Part shown: in pieces, positions 34,982 through 44,228 of the stretch
How positions within the stretch are numbered: the stretch's first letter is position 1
Layout: each line of letters begins with the position of its first letter
Source: Amycolatopsis coloradensis
GTDB taxonomy: Bacteria; Actinomycetota; Actinomycetes; Mycobacteriales; Pseudonocardiaceae
Length of the DNA: 64,000 nucleotides
Assembly (NCBI RefSeq): GCF_037997115.1
Contig: NZ_CP150484.1
Span: 7,036,822 to 7,100,821, forward strand
Direction of reading: 5' to 3'
Program-made: the position numbers and the translations under genes
Notes under the pieces: generated by a model
Told to the model about the DNA's origin: nothing
Seen by the model: the letters and a program-made list of their open reading frames with translations, nothing else
Databases searched by the model: none

Positions 34982-36235
34982 ATGACCATCGCGCCCGAGC
35001 GAGTGGAAGAACCCGTCGCGTGGCCCCGCACGAGCGGACGCGCCCGATTCGTCCTGATCCTCGGCGGCCTGTCCGCCTTCGGGCCCCTGTCCATCGACAT
35101 GTACCTGCCCGCGCTGCCGCAGATGGCGGGCGAACTGCGCGCGGCGGACGCGACCGTCCAGCTCACACTGAGCGCGTTCATCATCGGGCTCGCCATCGGC
35201 CAGCTGATCCTCGGACCGCTGTCCGACGCGATCGGCCGCCGCAAACCGCTCGTGGCGGGCCTCGCGCTCTACATGGTCGGCTCGATCCTGTGCGCCGTCG
35301 CCCCGACCGCCGAACTGCTCATCGCCGCACGAGGCGTCCAGGCCTTCGGCGCCGCGGCGGGCATCGTGATCGCCAGGGCGACCGTGCGGGACCTCTACTC
35401 CGGCACCGCGATGACGAAGTTCTTCTCGCTGCTCATGCTGGTCAACGGGCTCGCCCCGATCCTGGCGCCGATCATCGGCGGCCAGATCCTGAACTGGACA
35501 TCGTGGCGCGGCGTGTTCGTCTGCCTGACCGTGTTCGGCGCGATCCTGCTCGCCGTCGTCTTCTTCCTGCTGCCGGAACCGCTGCCCGAGGAACGCCGCA
35601 CGCCCGCGCGGTTCGGCTCGGTGCTGCGGAAGTACGCGAGCCTGCTCCGCGACCGCGGCTTCCTCGGCTACGCGCTGGCCTCCGGGCTGATGTTCGGGAG
35701 CCTGTTCGCCTACATCTCCGGCTCGTCCTTCGCTCTGCAAGGCGTCTACGGGCTCAGCCCACAGGCGTACAGCCTGGTGTTCGGGCTCAACGGCATCGGC
35801 ATCGTGGCCGTCGGCCAGCTGAACGGGCGTATCGTCGGCCGCTTCCCGGAACGGACCCTGCTGACCGTCGGTCTCGTCATCGCGGCGGTCGCCGGCTTCG
35901 GCGTCCTGGCCGCGGCGGTGCTGGACCTCGGCCTGGCCGGGTTGCTGATCCCGCTGTTCATCCTGGTGTCGAGCATCGGCATGGTGGCGCCGAACGCGAG
36001 CTCCCTGGCGCTCGCCGAACAGGCGCGGTCCGCCGGTTCGGCATCGGCACTGCTCGGCGTGCTGCAGTTCGTCGTCGGCGGGCTGGCGACGCCGCTGGTC
36101 GGGCTGGGCGGCGCGAGCACCGCGGTCCCGATGGGGATCGTGATGTCGGCCTTCGGCGTGCTGGCCCTGCTGGCCTTCGGGACCATGACGCGGCCTTCGC
36201 GTTCTTCGCGGGCCTTGGTCACCCAGGAGGCTTAA
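34982..36235 (+). CDS. Bcr/CflA-family multidrug efflux MFS transporter
   Basis: The 417-residue transporter has 12 hydrophobic segments and the Bcr/CflA opening GPLSIDMYLPALPQMA. The MFS motif GPLSDAIGRRKPL follows TM2 and RATVRDLYSG lies in TM4-5. Drug/proton antiport is expected; the specific drug is unknown. ATG 34982 has GGAAGGA upstream; ATG 34961 is in frame but lacks one. It is divergent from the sugar-acid operon. A 17-bp hairpin (36252) separates it from the convergent ferredoxin reductase gene. Confidence 0.9.
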   Translation: MTIAPERVEEPVAWPRTSGRARFVLILGGLSAFGPLSIDMYLPALPQMAGELRAADATVQLTLSAFIIGLAIGQLILGPLSDAIGRRKPLVAGLALYMVGSILCAVAPTAELLIAARGVQAFGAAAGIVIARATVRDLYSGTAMTKFFSLLMLVNGLAPILAPIIGGQILNWTSWRGVFVCLTVFGAILLAVVFFLLPEPLPEERRTPARFGSVLRKYASLLRDRGFLGYALASGLMFGSLFAYISGSSFALQGVYGLSPQAYSLVFGLNGIGIVAVGQLNGRIVGRFPERTLLTVGLVIAAVAGFGVLAAAVLDLGLAGLLIPLFILVSSIGMVAPNASSLALAEQARSAGSASALLGVLQFVVGGLATPLVGLGGASTAVPMGIVMSAFGVLALLAFGTMTRPSRSSRALVTQEA

Positions 36236-36251
36236 GCCCCAGCAGAGCGCA

Positions 36252-36297
36252 ATGAAGGGGCCTTTCATAGCAAATTTGCCATGAAAGGCCCCTTCAT
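36252..36297. repeat. 17-bp palindrome, ATGAAGG family, between convergent genes
   Basis: ATGAAGGGGCCTTTCAT (36252-36268) is inverted at 36281-36297 with no mismatch, around AGCAAATTTGCC, whose GCAAATTTGC is itself palindromic. Located between the ends of two convergent genes, it can serve as a two-way terminator. Confidence 0.82.
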
Positions 36298-36305
36298 CGC
36301 ACGGG

Positions 36306-37529
36306 TCACCCCAGCGTCGAAAGATCAGCGGTCCTCAACTGCTCCGCGGTCACCGCCGCGCGCCCCTCGACCAAGGCCTTCAACGCGTCCCCGTCGTCCC
36401 ACTGGTTGACGTTCATCGCGGCGGTCACCTGACCGTCCCGCAGCCAGAACGCCGTGAAGTCCCGCGCCGCGAGATCACCCCGCACCACGAGCTCATCCCG
36501 TCCGGGATCGGCGAGACCCCGGTATTCACAGCCAAGGTCGTACTGGTCCGAGAAGAAATAGGGGCTCCGCAGATACGGCTCGTTCTCCCCCAGCAGGTTC
36601 CCGGCGACGTGCTCGCCCTGCCACTTCGCGTTCGACCAGTGCTCGACACGGACACGTTTTCCGTAGCGGGGATGGAAATGCGCGGCGATGTCGCCGATGG
36701 CGTAGACGTCGGGCGCCGCCGTCCGCAGGCCGGCGTCGGCGCAGACGCCTCCGTCGTCGGACAGTTCCAGCCCGGCGGCGTGCGCGAGGCCGGCCCGCGG
36801 CGCGGCGCCGACGGCCACCAGGACGACGTCCGCGGGAAGCTCGTCACCACTCTTCAGGCGAACACCCGTCACCCCGTCCGAGCCGCCCGTGAAGCCGGCG
36901 ACGCCTTCACCCAAACGCCAGTTCACGCCGTGCTCGGTGTGCAGGCCTTTGAACACCCCGGACACCTGCTCGCCCAGCACCGCGAGCAAGGGTGAGCCGA
37001 CCTGGTCGACCACGGTCACCTCGGCACCGTGTTCCCTGGCGGCCGCCGCGGCCTCGGTCCCGATCCAGCCCGCGCCGACGATCACCACCCGTCCGGCGTC
37101 CTTGAACGCCGAGCGCAACGCCAGCGCGTCGTCGAGGGTGCGCAGGGTCCGCAGTCCCGGCAGGTCCCCGCCGGGCACCGGCAGCGAGCGCGGCCCCGAG
37201 CCGGTCGCGAGCACGAGCCGGTCGAAACGGTGTTCACCGCCCGCGTCGTCGTGCACGAGCCGCGCGCCGAGTTCGACCTTGGTCGCGGTCACGCCGCTCT
37301 TGAACGCGATGTCCTTCTCTCCGTAGAAACCCTCGTCGTGCACCCAGTCGGGTTCATCGGCCTTGCCCATCAGGAGCCCTTTGGACAAGGGCGGTAATTC
37401 GTACGGGCGATGCGTGTCGGTGCCGAGCAGCAGGACTTCTCCCGCGTAACCGCGTTCCCGCAGCGTCCCGGCCGCCGTCGCTCCGGCGAGACCGGCTCCG
37501 ACGATGACGATCTTCCTGGGTTCGGACAT
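36306..37529 (-). CDS. FAD-dependent ferredoxin/rubredoxin-type reductase
   Basis: The 407-residue flavoprotein has the N-terminal FAD site VGAGLAGATAAG (11-22), the NAD(P) site VGAGWIGTEAA in the middle, and the C-terminal ATG..VYAIGDIAAH FAD block. It matches ferredoxin reductases of P450 and dioxygenase chains: NAD(P)H to FAD to ferredoxin. No ferredoxin or P450 is adjacent, so the partner must lie elsewhere. Start ATG 37529 has GGAGGTC upstream. Confidence 0.9.
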   Translation of the reverse strand: MSEPRKIVIVGAGLAGATAAGTLRERGYAGEVLLLGTDTHRPYELPPLSKGLLMGKADEPDWVHDEGFYGEKDIAFKSGVTATKVELGARLVHDDAGGEHRFDRLVLATGSGPRSLPVPGGDLPGLRTLRTLDDALALRSAFKDAGRVVIVGAGWIGTEAAAAAREHGAEVTVVDQVGSPLLAVLGEQVSGVFKGLHTEHGVNWRLGEGVAGFTGGSDGVTGVRLKSGDELPADVVLVAVGAAPRAGLAHAAGLELSDDGGVCADAGLRTAAPDVYAIGDIAAHFHPRYGKRVRVEHWSNAKWQGEHVAGNLLGENEPYLRSPYFFSDQYDLGCEYRGLADPGRDELVVRGDLAARDFTAFWLRDGQVTAAMNVNQWDDGDALKALVEGRAAVTAEQLRTADLSTLG

Positions 37530-37724
37530 CGATGACCTCCCAAGCAGTCCTCCCCCGGACGCTACTCCCGTTCGCCCTCGTCCGGCTCAGTGAAGGCGGA
37601 AGTCGATCACACTGTGTCCGATCACAGAATGAGGGATCGGTTAACCCATCAGTAGGAATGTCGGGTAATCGGCGTCACGCCCCCGAAAGCGCCTCGTCCC
37701 AGCCTCGGACGAGAAAGGGAGATC

Positions 37725-37958
37725 ATGGGATACGGGAGGATGAGGACGTTGGCACCCCGGGACGAATGGTCGGTCGGCTGCCGGGATCTCGCGGGCAGGC
37801 GCAGGGACGTGACGGTGTTCGTGAGCAGCGACAAGATCGTGCTCGTGGCACCGCCCGGAGAGGCCGCCGTACTGGGGCCGCTGGACGTGGGACGCCTGCG
37901 CGCCGCGCTCCGCGACGCCGTGGTCGCGGTGGCCGAACATCCGGACCGCAATGAATGA
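37725..37958 (+). CDS. Small hypothetical protein (77 residues)
   Basis: I do not recognise the family. The 77-residue product has a GDEWSV-like tight turn (PRDEWSVGCRDLAG), a beta strand pair (DVTVFVSSDKIVLVAPPGEAAVL) and a C-terminal helix (DVGRLRAALRDAVVAVAE). It reads as a compact alpha/beta domain similar in size to immunity-like or regulatory proteins of Pseudonocardiaceae. GGGAGATC precedes ATG 37725, the only strong SD between the flanking genes. An antisense frame over the same stretch is less credible. Confidence 0.6.
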   Translation: MGYGRMRTLAPRDEWSVGCRDLAGRRRDVTVFVSSDKIVLVAPPGEAAVLGPLDVGRLRAALRDAVVAVAEHPDRNE

Positions 37959-37961
37959 CAA

Positions 37962-37988
37962 CTACCGTTCCTACTTCTGAGTAGGTAG
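37962..37988. promoter_or_regulatory. Inverted repeat before the SDR-fusion gene
   Basis: CTACT (37971-37975) and AGTAG (37980-37984) are inverted around TCTG, and CTACC (37962) is inverted with GGTAG (37984-37988). It lies about 30 bp before the start of the 657-residue SDR fusion and looks like a TetR-type operator. GAGTAGGTA is also present, inverted, at 34927-34935 before the Bcr/CflA gene. Confidence 0.4.
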
Positions 37989-38016
37989 AGTCGGCCCCGT
38001 TCGGAAGGAGCCGGCC

Positions 38017-39990
38017 ATGACCACCTACTTCGTGACGGGCGCGACGGGTTTTCTGGGAAAACGCCTGGTCGCGCGCCTACTACGGCGACCTGAGACCGTA
38101 GCCGTCCATGTTCTCGTGAGGGAGACCTCACGCGGGAAGCTCCCGAGCCACGAGAAGCTCGTTCCCGTCACCGGCGACCTGACCGAAACCCTGCTGGGCA
38201 TCGATCCCGCCCACCTGGCGCCCCTTGACCACGTCGTGCATCTCGGCGCGATCTACGACCTCACCGCGGACGAAGCGGCGAACCGCGCGGCCAACGTCGA
38301 CGGCACCCGCAACGTCCTGGAGTTCGCCGCCGCCGCGAAGGCCGGGCTGTTCCACCACGTCTCGTCGATCGCGGTCGCCGGGCAGTACGCCGGGCGGTTC
38401 ACCGAGGCCGATTTCGACCTCGGCCAGAGCTTCGCGTCGCCGTACCACGCGACGAAGTTCGAGGCGGAGAAACTCGTGCGGCGGCACGGGAAAACGCCGT
38501 TCCGCGTGTACCGGCCGTCCGCCGTGGCCGGCGATTCGCGGACCGGCGAGATGGACAAGATCGACGGCCCGTACTACTTCCTCCCGGCCATTTCGCGGCT
38601 CGCCGCGTTGCCCCGGCGTCTCCCTCTCGCCGCCCCGGATCTCGGCGCCACGAACATCGTTCCGGTCGACTACGTCGTCGAAGCGATGGAACACCTCATG
38701 CACGTCGACGCGCCCAGCGGCAGCACGTACCACCTCGCGTCGCCCCGGCCACAGCCGCTTCACGAGGTCTACAACGCCTTCGCGCGGGCCGCGGGCGGGC
38801 CGAAGATCTCCGCGGTCCTTCCTCCCCGGCCGTCCGGAGCGCTGAAGCGGGCCGGAACCAGGCTGGCGAAATCCGCGGCCACCGGATTCGACCGCGTCCC
38901 CGGCGGGCGTTCGGCCCGCGCGGCCGTGCTGGCGGAACTCGGCATCCCGCTGGAAATCCTGCCGCATCTGAGCATGGAGGTCGACTTCGACACGAGCGCG
39001 ACCACGGCCGCGCTCGAAGGCAGCGGGATCACCTTGCCGCCGTTGAAGGAGTACGCCGGTCCGCTCTACCGGTACTGGCTGGAACACCTCGATCCCGACC
39101 GCGGCCGCCGCCGTCCGGGGCCGGAACCCCTCGACGGCCGCAAGGTGCTGATCACCGGCGCGTCGTCGGGCATCGGTCGCGCGTCCGCGCTGGCCGTCGC
39201 CGCGAAGGGCGGCGAAGTGATCCTCGTGGCCAGGCGCGCCGACGAACTCGAACAAGTCCGCGAGCAGATCGTCGCGGCGGGCGGGAAGGCGTCGGCGTAT
39301 CCGTGCGACCTCACCGACGGCGGTGCCGTCGACGCTCTGGTCAAGGACGTGCTCGCCGCACACGGCGCCGTCGACATGCTGGTCAACAACGCGGGCCGGT
39401 CGATCCGGCGGTCGCTTTCGCTGTCCACCGAACGGTTCCACGACTTCGAGCGGACGATGGCGATCAACTACTTCGGCCCCGTGCGGCTGACGCTGGGCCT
39501 GCTGCCGTCGATGACCGCGCGCGGATTCGGGCACGTCGTCAACGTGACGACCCAAGGACTGCAAACGGACACGCCGAGGTTTTCCGCTTACCTGGCCTCG
39601 AAGGCGGCATTGGAGGAGTTCGGGCTGACCGCCGGCCGGGAAACGCTTTCCGACGGCGTCACCTTCACCTCGGTCCGGATGCCGCTGGTGCGCACCGACA
39701 TGATCACGCCGACCGGGTCCTATCGCGGTATGCCGTCGAGTTCTCCCGAACGCGCCGCCGCGCTGGTGGTGAAGGCATTGGAGAAACGGCCGGAGATCCT
39801 GAACCTGCCGGAGGGCACGGCCGCCGAACTGGTGACGCTCGTCGCACCTCGGACGGCACGGTTCTTCGCCCATCTCGTCTACCGCGCCATGCCCGAGTCA
39901 GCGCCGGAATCCCGTGGCCTGCCCAGGAAGGCTCCGCTCGCGTCGGTGGCGGGAGCCGTCACCCGGCTGATCTGGCGCCGCCGTCCCTGA
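38017..39990 (+). CDS. Two-domain fatty acyl-CoA reductase-like SDR fusion (AcrA1/FcrA type)
   Basis: The 657-residue protein fuses an N-terminal extended-SDR domain (TGATGFLGKRLVARLL, residues 7-22; YHATKFEAE catalytic segment) with a C-terminal classical SDR (ITGASSGIGRAS, about residue 376; YLASKAALE). This is the arrangement of mycobacterial AcrA1 (Rv3391), which reduces long-chain fatty acyl-CoA to alcohol for wax-type lipids. Both Rossmann motifs look intact, so two reductions in series are possible. GGAAGGAG precedes ATG 38017. A separate operator-like repeat lies just upstream. Confidence 0.82.
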   Translation: MTTYFVTGATGFLGKRLVARLLRRPETVAVHVLVRETSRGKLPSHEKLVPVTGDLTETLLGIDPAHLAPLDHVVHLGAIYDLTADEAANRAANVDGTRNVLEFAAAAKAGLFHHVSSIAVAGQYAGRFTEADFDLGQSFASPYHATKFEAEKLVRRHGKTPFRVYRPSAVAGDSRTGEMDKIDGPYYFLPAISRLAALPRRLPLAAPDLGATNIVPVDYVVEAMEHLMHVDAPSGSTYHLASPRPQPLHEVYNAFARAAGGPKISAVLPPRPSGALKRAGTRLAKSAATGFDRVPGGRSARAAVLAELGIPLEILPHLSMEVDFDTSATTAALEGSGITLPPLKEYAGPLYRYWLEHLDPDRGRRRPGPEPLDGRKVLITGASSGIGRASALAVAAKGGEVILVARRADELEQVREQIVAAGGKASAYPCDLTDGGAVDALVKDVLAAHGAVDMLVNNAGRSIRRSLSLSTERFHDFERTMAINYFGPVRLTLGLLPSMTARGFGHVVNVTTQGLQTDTPRFSAYLASKAALEEFGLTAGRETLSDGVTFTSVRMPLVRTDMITPTGSYRGMPSSSPERAAALVVKALEKRPEILNLPEGTAAELVTLVAPRTARFFAHLVYRAMPESAPESRGLPRKAPLASVAGAVTRLIWRRRP

Positions 39991-40103
39991 CGTCCCGCCG
40001 CCGGGGCTCGATCGGGGGACGCCCCCGGCCGCTACCATCGGTTTCCGGAACGCCGGGGGGTCGGCGGGCACGGGCCGAGGCAGGACGACCGGGAAGGGGC
40101 AGT

Positions 40104-41912
40104 GTGGACGTCGCCAGTCCCCCGCTGTCGACCGGACCGGACGCGGCGGTGGTACGTCCGTCCAGGACAGTGCTGCGGCTTTCCCTGCACGTGGCCTGGG
40201 TGCTCGCGCTCGCCGTCGCCACCGAACTCCGGGTGGGGCGCTTCGGTTTCCACCCGTCGGACCAGGGTTTCATCCTCGCCCAGGCGTGGCGGGTACTGCA
40301 CGGCGAAGTCCCGCATTCCGACATCATCTCCGCGCGGCCGCTGGGTTCGGCGTACCTGCACATCGTCGACTTCGTGCTGCCGGGGCCGCTCTTCTTCGTC
40401 TCAAGCGTGCTCAGCATGCTGGAGATCATCCTGGCGACCATCGCCTTCGCCGTACTGGTCACCCGGCGCCGCGTCCGTGACTGGGGTCCTGGACTCACCG
40501 GGCTGACGGCGGCCGCGTCGCTGCTGAACCTCAACGCCTTCCCGCTGATGGCCTGGCACACGATCGACGGGATCTTCCTGACCGCCTGCGGTGCCTGGGC
40601 ACTGGATTCGGGGCTGCGCAACGGCAAGGCGTGGCCGCGGCGGCTCGGCCTGGTACTGCTGGGCACCGCGGTGTTCGTCAAGCAGAGTTTCGCGCCCGTG
40701 CCGCTGATCGCGCTGTGCTGGCTGGTGCTGCACCCGTCGCTGCGGGAAGGCGCGTTCCGCACCGGCCGCTGGTGGGCGCGGCTCGCCTGGGATCTGCTGG
40801 CGCTGGGCGCTTTTCTGGTGTTCTACTTCGGAATCGTCACACTCGACGGCGGGCTCGGCGCGATGGCCGAGCAGCTCACCGGCGGCCTGCCCGCGTACGG
40901 CGAGCGGCTTCTCGGGCTGTGGCTGGAAAATCCCGCGTCCCTGCTGCGGCCGCCGGTGCGGGGCTTGACCTTCTTCGTGATCGCCGGGGTGTTCCTCGCC
41001 CTGCTCGGGATCTTCCGCGACCGCGCGGGTTTCGCCGGGGCGGTCCTCGCGCGGCTGCTGCTCCTGGCCGGCGTGGCGGTGGTGGTCGGCACCGTCGTCG
41101 ACGGGCACTTCACCGGCGCGTCGCGCTGGGCGGACGTCCTCTGGTGGATCCTCGGTGTCGCACTGCTGGTGCACTGGGCGGCGACGCGGCGATTCCCGCG
41201 GATGGGCGCGCTGGTCTTCGCGACCGGCTTCATGACCAGCCTGTCCTGGGGGAACGACACGCCGACGCTGTTCACCGGAACACTGGCGCTGACGGCGATC
41301 CTGCTGCTGTCGGACGCGCTGCCGCCGCTGCCCGAGCCGTCTCGCCGGTTGAGGCTGATGGGCGCCACCGCGATGGGCCTGGTCGCGGTGCTGGCGTCGG
41401 GCTGGGCCGTGGTCGCGCACCACGACGAGGCCGCGTATCTCGACATGGCGCACGAGAAGCTGACCGGTGACCTCGGCAAGGTGACGCCGTCGATGCGCGG
41501 GATCCGGACGAATCCGGGCACCTTCACCTACATCTCCCAGATCCAGGACTGTGTCACGCGATTCCCCGCGGGACGCACGGCCGTCCTGCCGGACAACCCG
41601 TTCGCCTATCCCGCCTTCGGCCTGCGCAACCCGTTCCCGCTGGAATGGCCGCTGCCGCTGGAGATCGTCGCCGACGCTCCGGAACGCATGCTCGCGACGG
41701 CCGACGTCCTCAACCGCGAAGGCGACTACCTGGTGCTGTTCCAGACCGTGAGCATGCCCGCCCTCGCCAAGGGCGGGCCGGTGCCCGCCGAGGTCGCCGC
41801 GGACGCGCCGATCTTCGACTACCTCGGGCTGGAGAACGCGCTGCGGTCGCGGCTCACCGGGCAGACCGTCACCTGCGGCAGCTTCATCGGCAAGTGGGCG
41901 CCGCGCCCCTGA
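40104..41912 (+). CDS. Polytopic membrane protein, glycosyltransferase-like
   Basis: The 602-residue protein has about ten membrane segments between residues 25 and 430 followed by a soluble C-terminal domain (about 440-600). The first loop is FGFHPSDQGFILAQAWRVLHGEVPHSD, with the acidic D32-type residue after TM1 expected of GT-C glycosyltransferases (ArnT/PMT-like). I cannot assign a sugar. GTG 40104 follows GGGAAGGGG. It comes 113 nt after the SDR fusion on the same strand and could help make or decorate a lipid. Confidence 0.7.
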   Translation: MDVASPPLSTGPDAAVVRPSRTVLRLSLHVAWVLALAVATELRVGRFGFHPSDQGFILAQAWRVLHGEVPHSDIISARPLGSAYLHIVDFVLPGPLFFVSSVLSMLEIILATIAFAVLVTRRRVRDWGPGLTGLTAAASLLNLNAFPLMAWHTIDGIFLTACGAWALDSGLRNGKAWPRRLGLVLLGTAVFVKQSFAPVPLIALCWLVLHPSLREGAFRTGRWWARLAWDLLALGAFLVFYFGIVTLDGGLGAMAEQLTGGLPAYGERLLGLWLENPASLLRPPVRGLTFFVIAGVFLALLGIFRDRAGFAGAVLARLLLLAGVAVVVGTVVDGHFTGASRWADVLWWILGVALLVHWAATRRFPRMGALVFATGFMTSLSWGNDTPTLFTGTLALTAILLLSDALPPLPEPSRRLRLMGATAMGLVAVLASGWAVVAHHDEAAYLDMAHEKLTGDLGKVTPSMRGIRTNPGTFTYISQIQDCVTRFPAGRTAVLPDNPFAYPAFGLRNPFPLEWPLPLEIVADAPERMLATADVLNREGDYLVLFQTVSMPALAKGGPVPAEVAADAPIFDYLGLENALRSRLTGQTVTCGSFIGKWAPRP

Positions 41913-41922
41913 CGCGTGGGGG

Positions 41923-43239
41923 TCAGTCGACGCCGGCGTCCTCGGGGCGGCCGGAAGCTAGTCCGGCGAGAACGTCCAAAGCGGCCCCGAGCGTCTCGAG
42001 CGGCGGCGACGAGACGGCGAGGCGGACCGCGTTCGGCGCGTGGCCGGGGACGACGGCGAACGCGGCCGCCGGGGTGACCGCGATCCCGCGTCGCGCGGCC
42101 GCGGCGACGAAGGTTTCGGCGCGCCAATGTTCGGGGAGTTCCCACCAGCAGTGGTACGCCCGCGGATCGGCGCGCAGGGTGAACCCGGCCAGCCGCGCCG
42201 CCGTCACCCGCTGGCGTTCCGCGGCGTCGAGCCGTTTCGCCCGCTCGACGGTTTCCAGTGTCCCGCCGGTGATCCACCGGGTGGCGGCTTCGACGGCGAA
42301 CCGGGGCGCGACCCAGCCACCCGAGCGCACGGACGCGGCCAGCCGTTCCTTCCATTCCGCCGGGACGGCGAGGAATCCGGTGGTCAGCCCCGGGGCGAGC
42401 CGTTTGGACATGCTGTCGGTGAACACCGTGCGTTCCGGCGCGTACGCCGCGAACGGGCGGACCTCGGGCCGGAGGAAGGTGTAGATGCCGTCCTCGATCA
42501 CCGGAAGGTCCATCCGGCGCACCGTTTCCGCCAGCTCGACGCGCCGCGCTTCGTCCATTGTGGACCCGAGCGGGTTGTGCAGCGTCGGCTGGACGTACAG
42601 CGCGCGGACGGACGCGGCTTCGAGCGCCTCGGGAATGAGCCCCATGTCGTCGGTCTCGATGGGCACCAACTGGACGCCGAGCCGTCCGGCGAGCGCCTTG
42701 ACCACGGGATAGGTGATGGCTTCGACGGCGAGGCGTTCCCCCATCGGCACGAAGGCGGCGATGGCGGCCGCGATGGCCTGGCGCCCGCTCCCGGCGAAGA
42801 GGATTTCCGGCGTCCAGCCGTCCTTCGCGAGCAAACCGGCGACGGCGTCACGCGCCTGCTTCGGGGCGGAGACGCTTCCCGGCCGCAGCGCCGCTGTCAG
42901 GACGTCTTCGCGCAGCAACGGCTCCAGCGCCTTCCCGACCAGCGCCGACTGTTCCGGGAGGACGGCGAAGTTGAGCTCGAGGTCGACCGTCGCGCCACCG
43001 GGTTCGGCGAGGGCGGTCTCCAGCGGCGGCCTTCCGGCGCGGACGAACGTGCCCCGGCCGACCTCGCCGACCACGACGCCTCTCCGGACGAGTTCGCCGT
43101 AGACCCTCGCGGCGGTCGAGTTCGCGATCCCGCGTTCGCGGGCGAACCGCCGCTGCGGGGGCAGCCGGTCGCCAGGGCGGAGCCTTCCCGCCTCGACGTC
43201 GGCGGAGATCTCGTCCGCGACTATCCGGTAGTCCTCCAT
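41923..43239 (-). CDS. MocR-type transcriptional regulator (GntR-aminotransferase fusion)
   Basis: The 438-residue protein has a GntR winged helix (about 1-68: RLPPQRRFARERGIANSTAARVY) fused to a fold-type I PLP aminotransferase domain. The PLP lysine is in DSMSKRLAPGL, preceded by TLHNPLGSTM and EDGIYTF. These regulators use PLP chemistry as a sensor, often of vitamin B6 or amino acids. ATG 43239 has GAAGGA upstream. It is divergent from the siderophore ATPase gene, which is instead under an iron box. Confidence 0.9.
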   Translation of the reverse strand: MEDYRIVADEISADVEAGRLRPGDRLPPQRRFARERGIANSTAARVYGELVRRGVVVGEVGRGTFVRAGRPPLETALAEPGGATVDLELNFAVLPEQSALVGKALEPLLREDVLTAALRPGSVSAPKQARDAVAGLLAKDGWTPEILFAGSGRQAIAAAIAAFVPMGERLAVEAITYPVVKALAGRLGVQLVPIETDDMGLIPEALEAASVRALYVQPTLHNPLGSTMDEARRVELAETVRRMDLPVIEDGIYTFLRPEVRPFAAYAPERTVFTDSMSKRLAPGLTTGFLAVPAEWKERLAASVRSGGWVAPRFAVEAATRWITGGTLETVERAKRLDAAERQRVTAARLAGFTLRADPRAYHCWWELPEHWRAETFVAAAARRGIAVTPAAAFAVVPGHAPNAVRLAVSSPPLETLGAALDVLAGLASGRPEDAGVD

Positions 43240-43348
43240 GCCGTTCCTTCGATCGCTCCGAGACCGCTCGCGGGATTGCACTGGGGATGATGCCATCGAC
43301 GAGCGTCGTGAGCCGACTGCGACCTACGGAACACCACAACGGCGGACT

Positions 43349-43367
43349 CCTAGGTTAGCCTAACCTG
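43349..43367 (+). promoter_or_regulatory. IdeR/DtxR iron box
   Basis: CCTAGGTTAGCCTAACCTG matches the 19-bp IdeR consensus TTAGGTTAGSCTAACCTAA at 15 of 19 positions and contains the perfect core AGGTTAGCCTAACCT. It ends 1 bp before the GTG start, so iron-loaded repressor would cover the promoter and start site; the mRNA is likely leaderless. Confidence 0.9.
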
Positions 43368-43368
43368 C

Positions 43369-44196
43369 GTGGAGACCGTGGAAACCCTCACCGCGCAGAG
43401 CACGACGTCCCGCTTGCACGCGGACGCGCTGACGCTCGCCTACGACGGCCGGACCGTGGCCGAAGACCTCGGGGTGGTCATCCCCGACCGGTCGTTCACC
43501 GTCATCGTCGGCCCGAACGCCTGCGGCAAGACGACCTTGCTGCGCGCGCTCGCGCGGATGCTCAAACCCCGCCAGGGTTCGGTGTTCCTCGACGGACAGG
43601 TGATCAGCTCCTTCCCCGCCAAGGAAGTCGCCCGGCGGCTCGGCCTGCTTCCGCAGAGCTCGATCGCGCCCGACGGCATCACCGTCGCGGACCTCGTCGC
43701 GCGGGGCCGGTACCCGCACCAGCGCCTGCTGCGCCAATGGTCCCGTGAGGACGCCACCGTGGTCGCGGAGTCCATGCGCGCCACCGGGGTCGACGACCTC
43801 GCCGAGCGGCTGGTCGACGAACTGTCGGGCGGCCAGCGGCAGCGCGTGTGGATGGCGATGGCGCTCGCGCAGGAGACCGATCTCCTGCTGCTCGACGAGC
43901 CGACGACCTATCTGGACATCGCACACCAGATGGACATCCTCGACCTGTGCGCGCAGCTGCACCAGGAACAGGGCCGGACACTGGTCGCGGTGCTGCACGA
44001 CCTCAACCACGCCGCCCGCTACGCGACGCACATGATCGCGATGCGCGGCGGAGAGGTCTTGGCGACCGGCTCGCCCGAAGAGGTCGTGACCGCCGCCAAC
44101 GTCGAGAAGATCTTCGAGCTTCCGTGCCGGGTCATGCCGTGCCCGGAAACCGGTACCCCGCTGGTGATCCCGAAAGCCGGACGCCGCGCCGCCTGA
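43369..44196 (+). CDS. Iron-siderophore ABC transporter ATP-binding protein
   Basis: The 275-residue FecE/FepC-type ATPase has Walker A GPNACGKTT (48-56), signature LSGGQ (152-156), Walker B LLLDEP (173-178) and HDLNHAARY as the switch. It is preceded immediately by an iron box and will be expressed on iron starvation. No permease or binding-protein gene is next to it, so it probably serves permeases coded elsewhere. Start GTG 43369; GTG 43378 is also in frame. The C-terminus has a CxxxxC-type pair (LPCRVMPCPETG). Confidence 0.9.
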   Translation: METVETLTAQSTTSRLHADALTLAYDGRTVAEDLGVVIPDRSFTVIVGPNACGKTTLLRALARMLKPRQGSVFLDGQVISSFPAKEVARRLGLLPQSSIAPDGITVADLVARGRYPHQRLLRQWSREDATVVAESMRATGVDDLAERLVDELSGGQRQRVWMAMALAQETDLLLLDEPTTYLDIAHQMDILDLCAQLHQEQGRTLVAVLHDLNHAARYATHMIAMRGGEVLATGSPEEVVTAANVEKIFELPCRVMPCPETGTPLVIPKAGRRAA

Positions 44197-44228
44197 TGGT
44201 CCCGGAGTAGGTTGGCCGCGGAGGTGCC

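Noticed and set aside
37641..37961. Minus-strand coding frame overlapping the 77-residue gene
   Set aside because: It has no SD, an Arg/His-rich composition and overlaps a plus-strand frame with a good SD.
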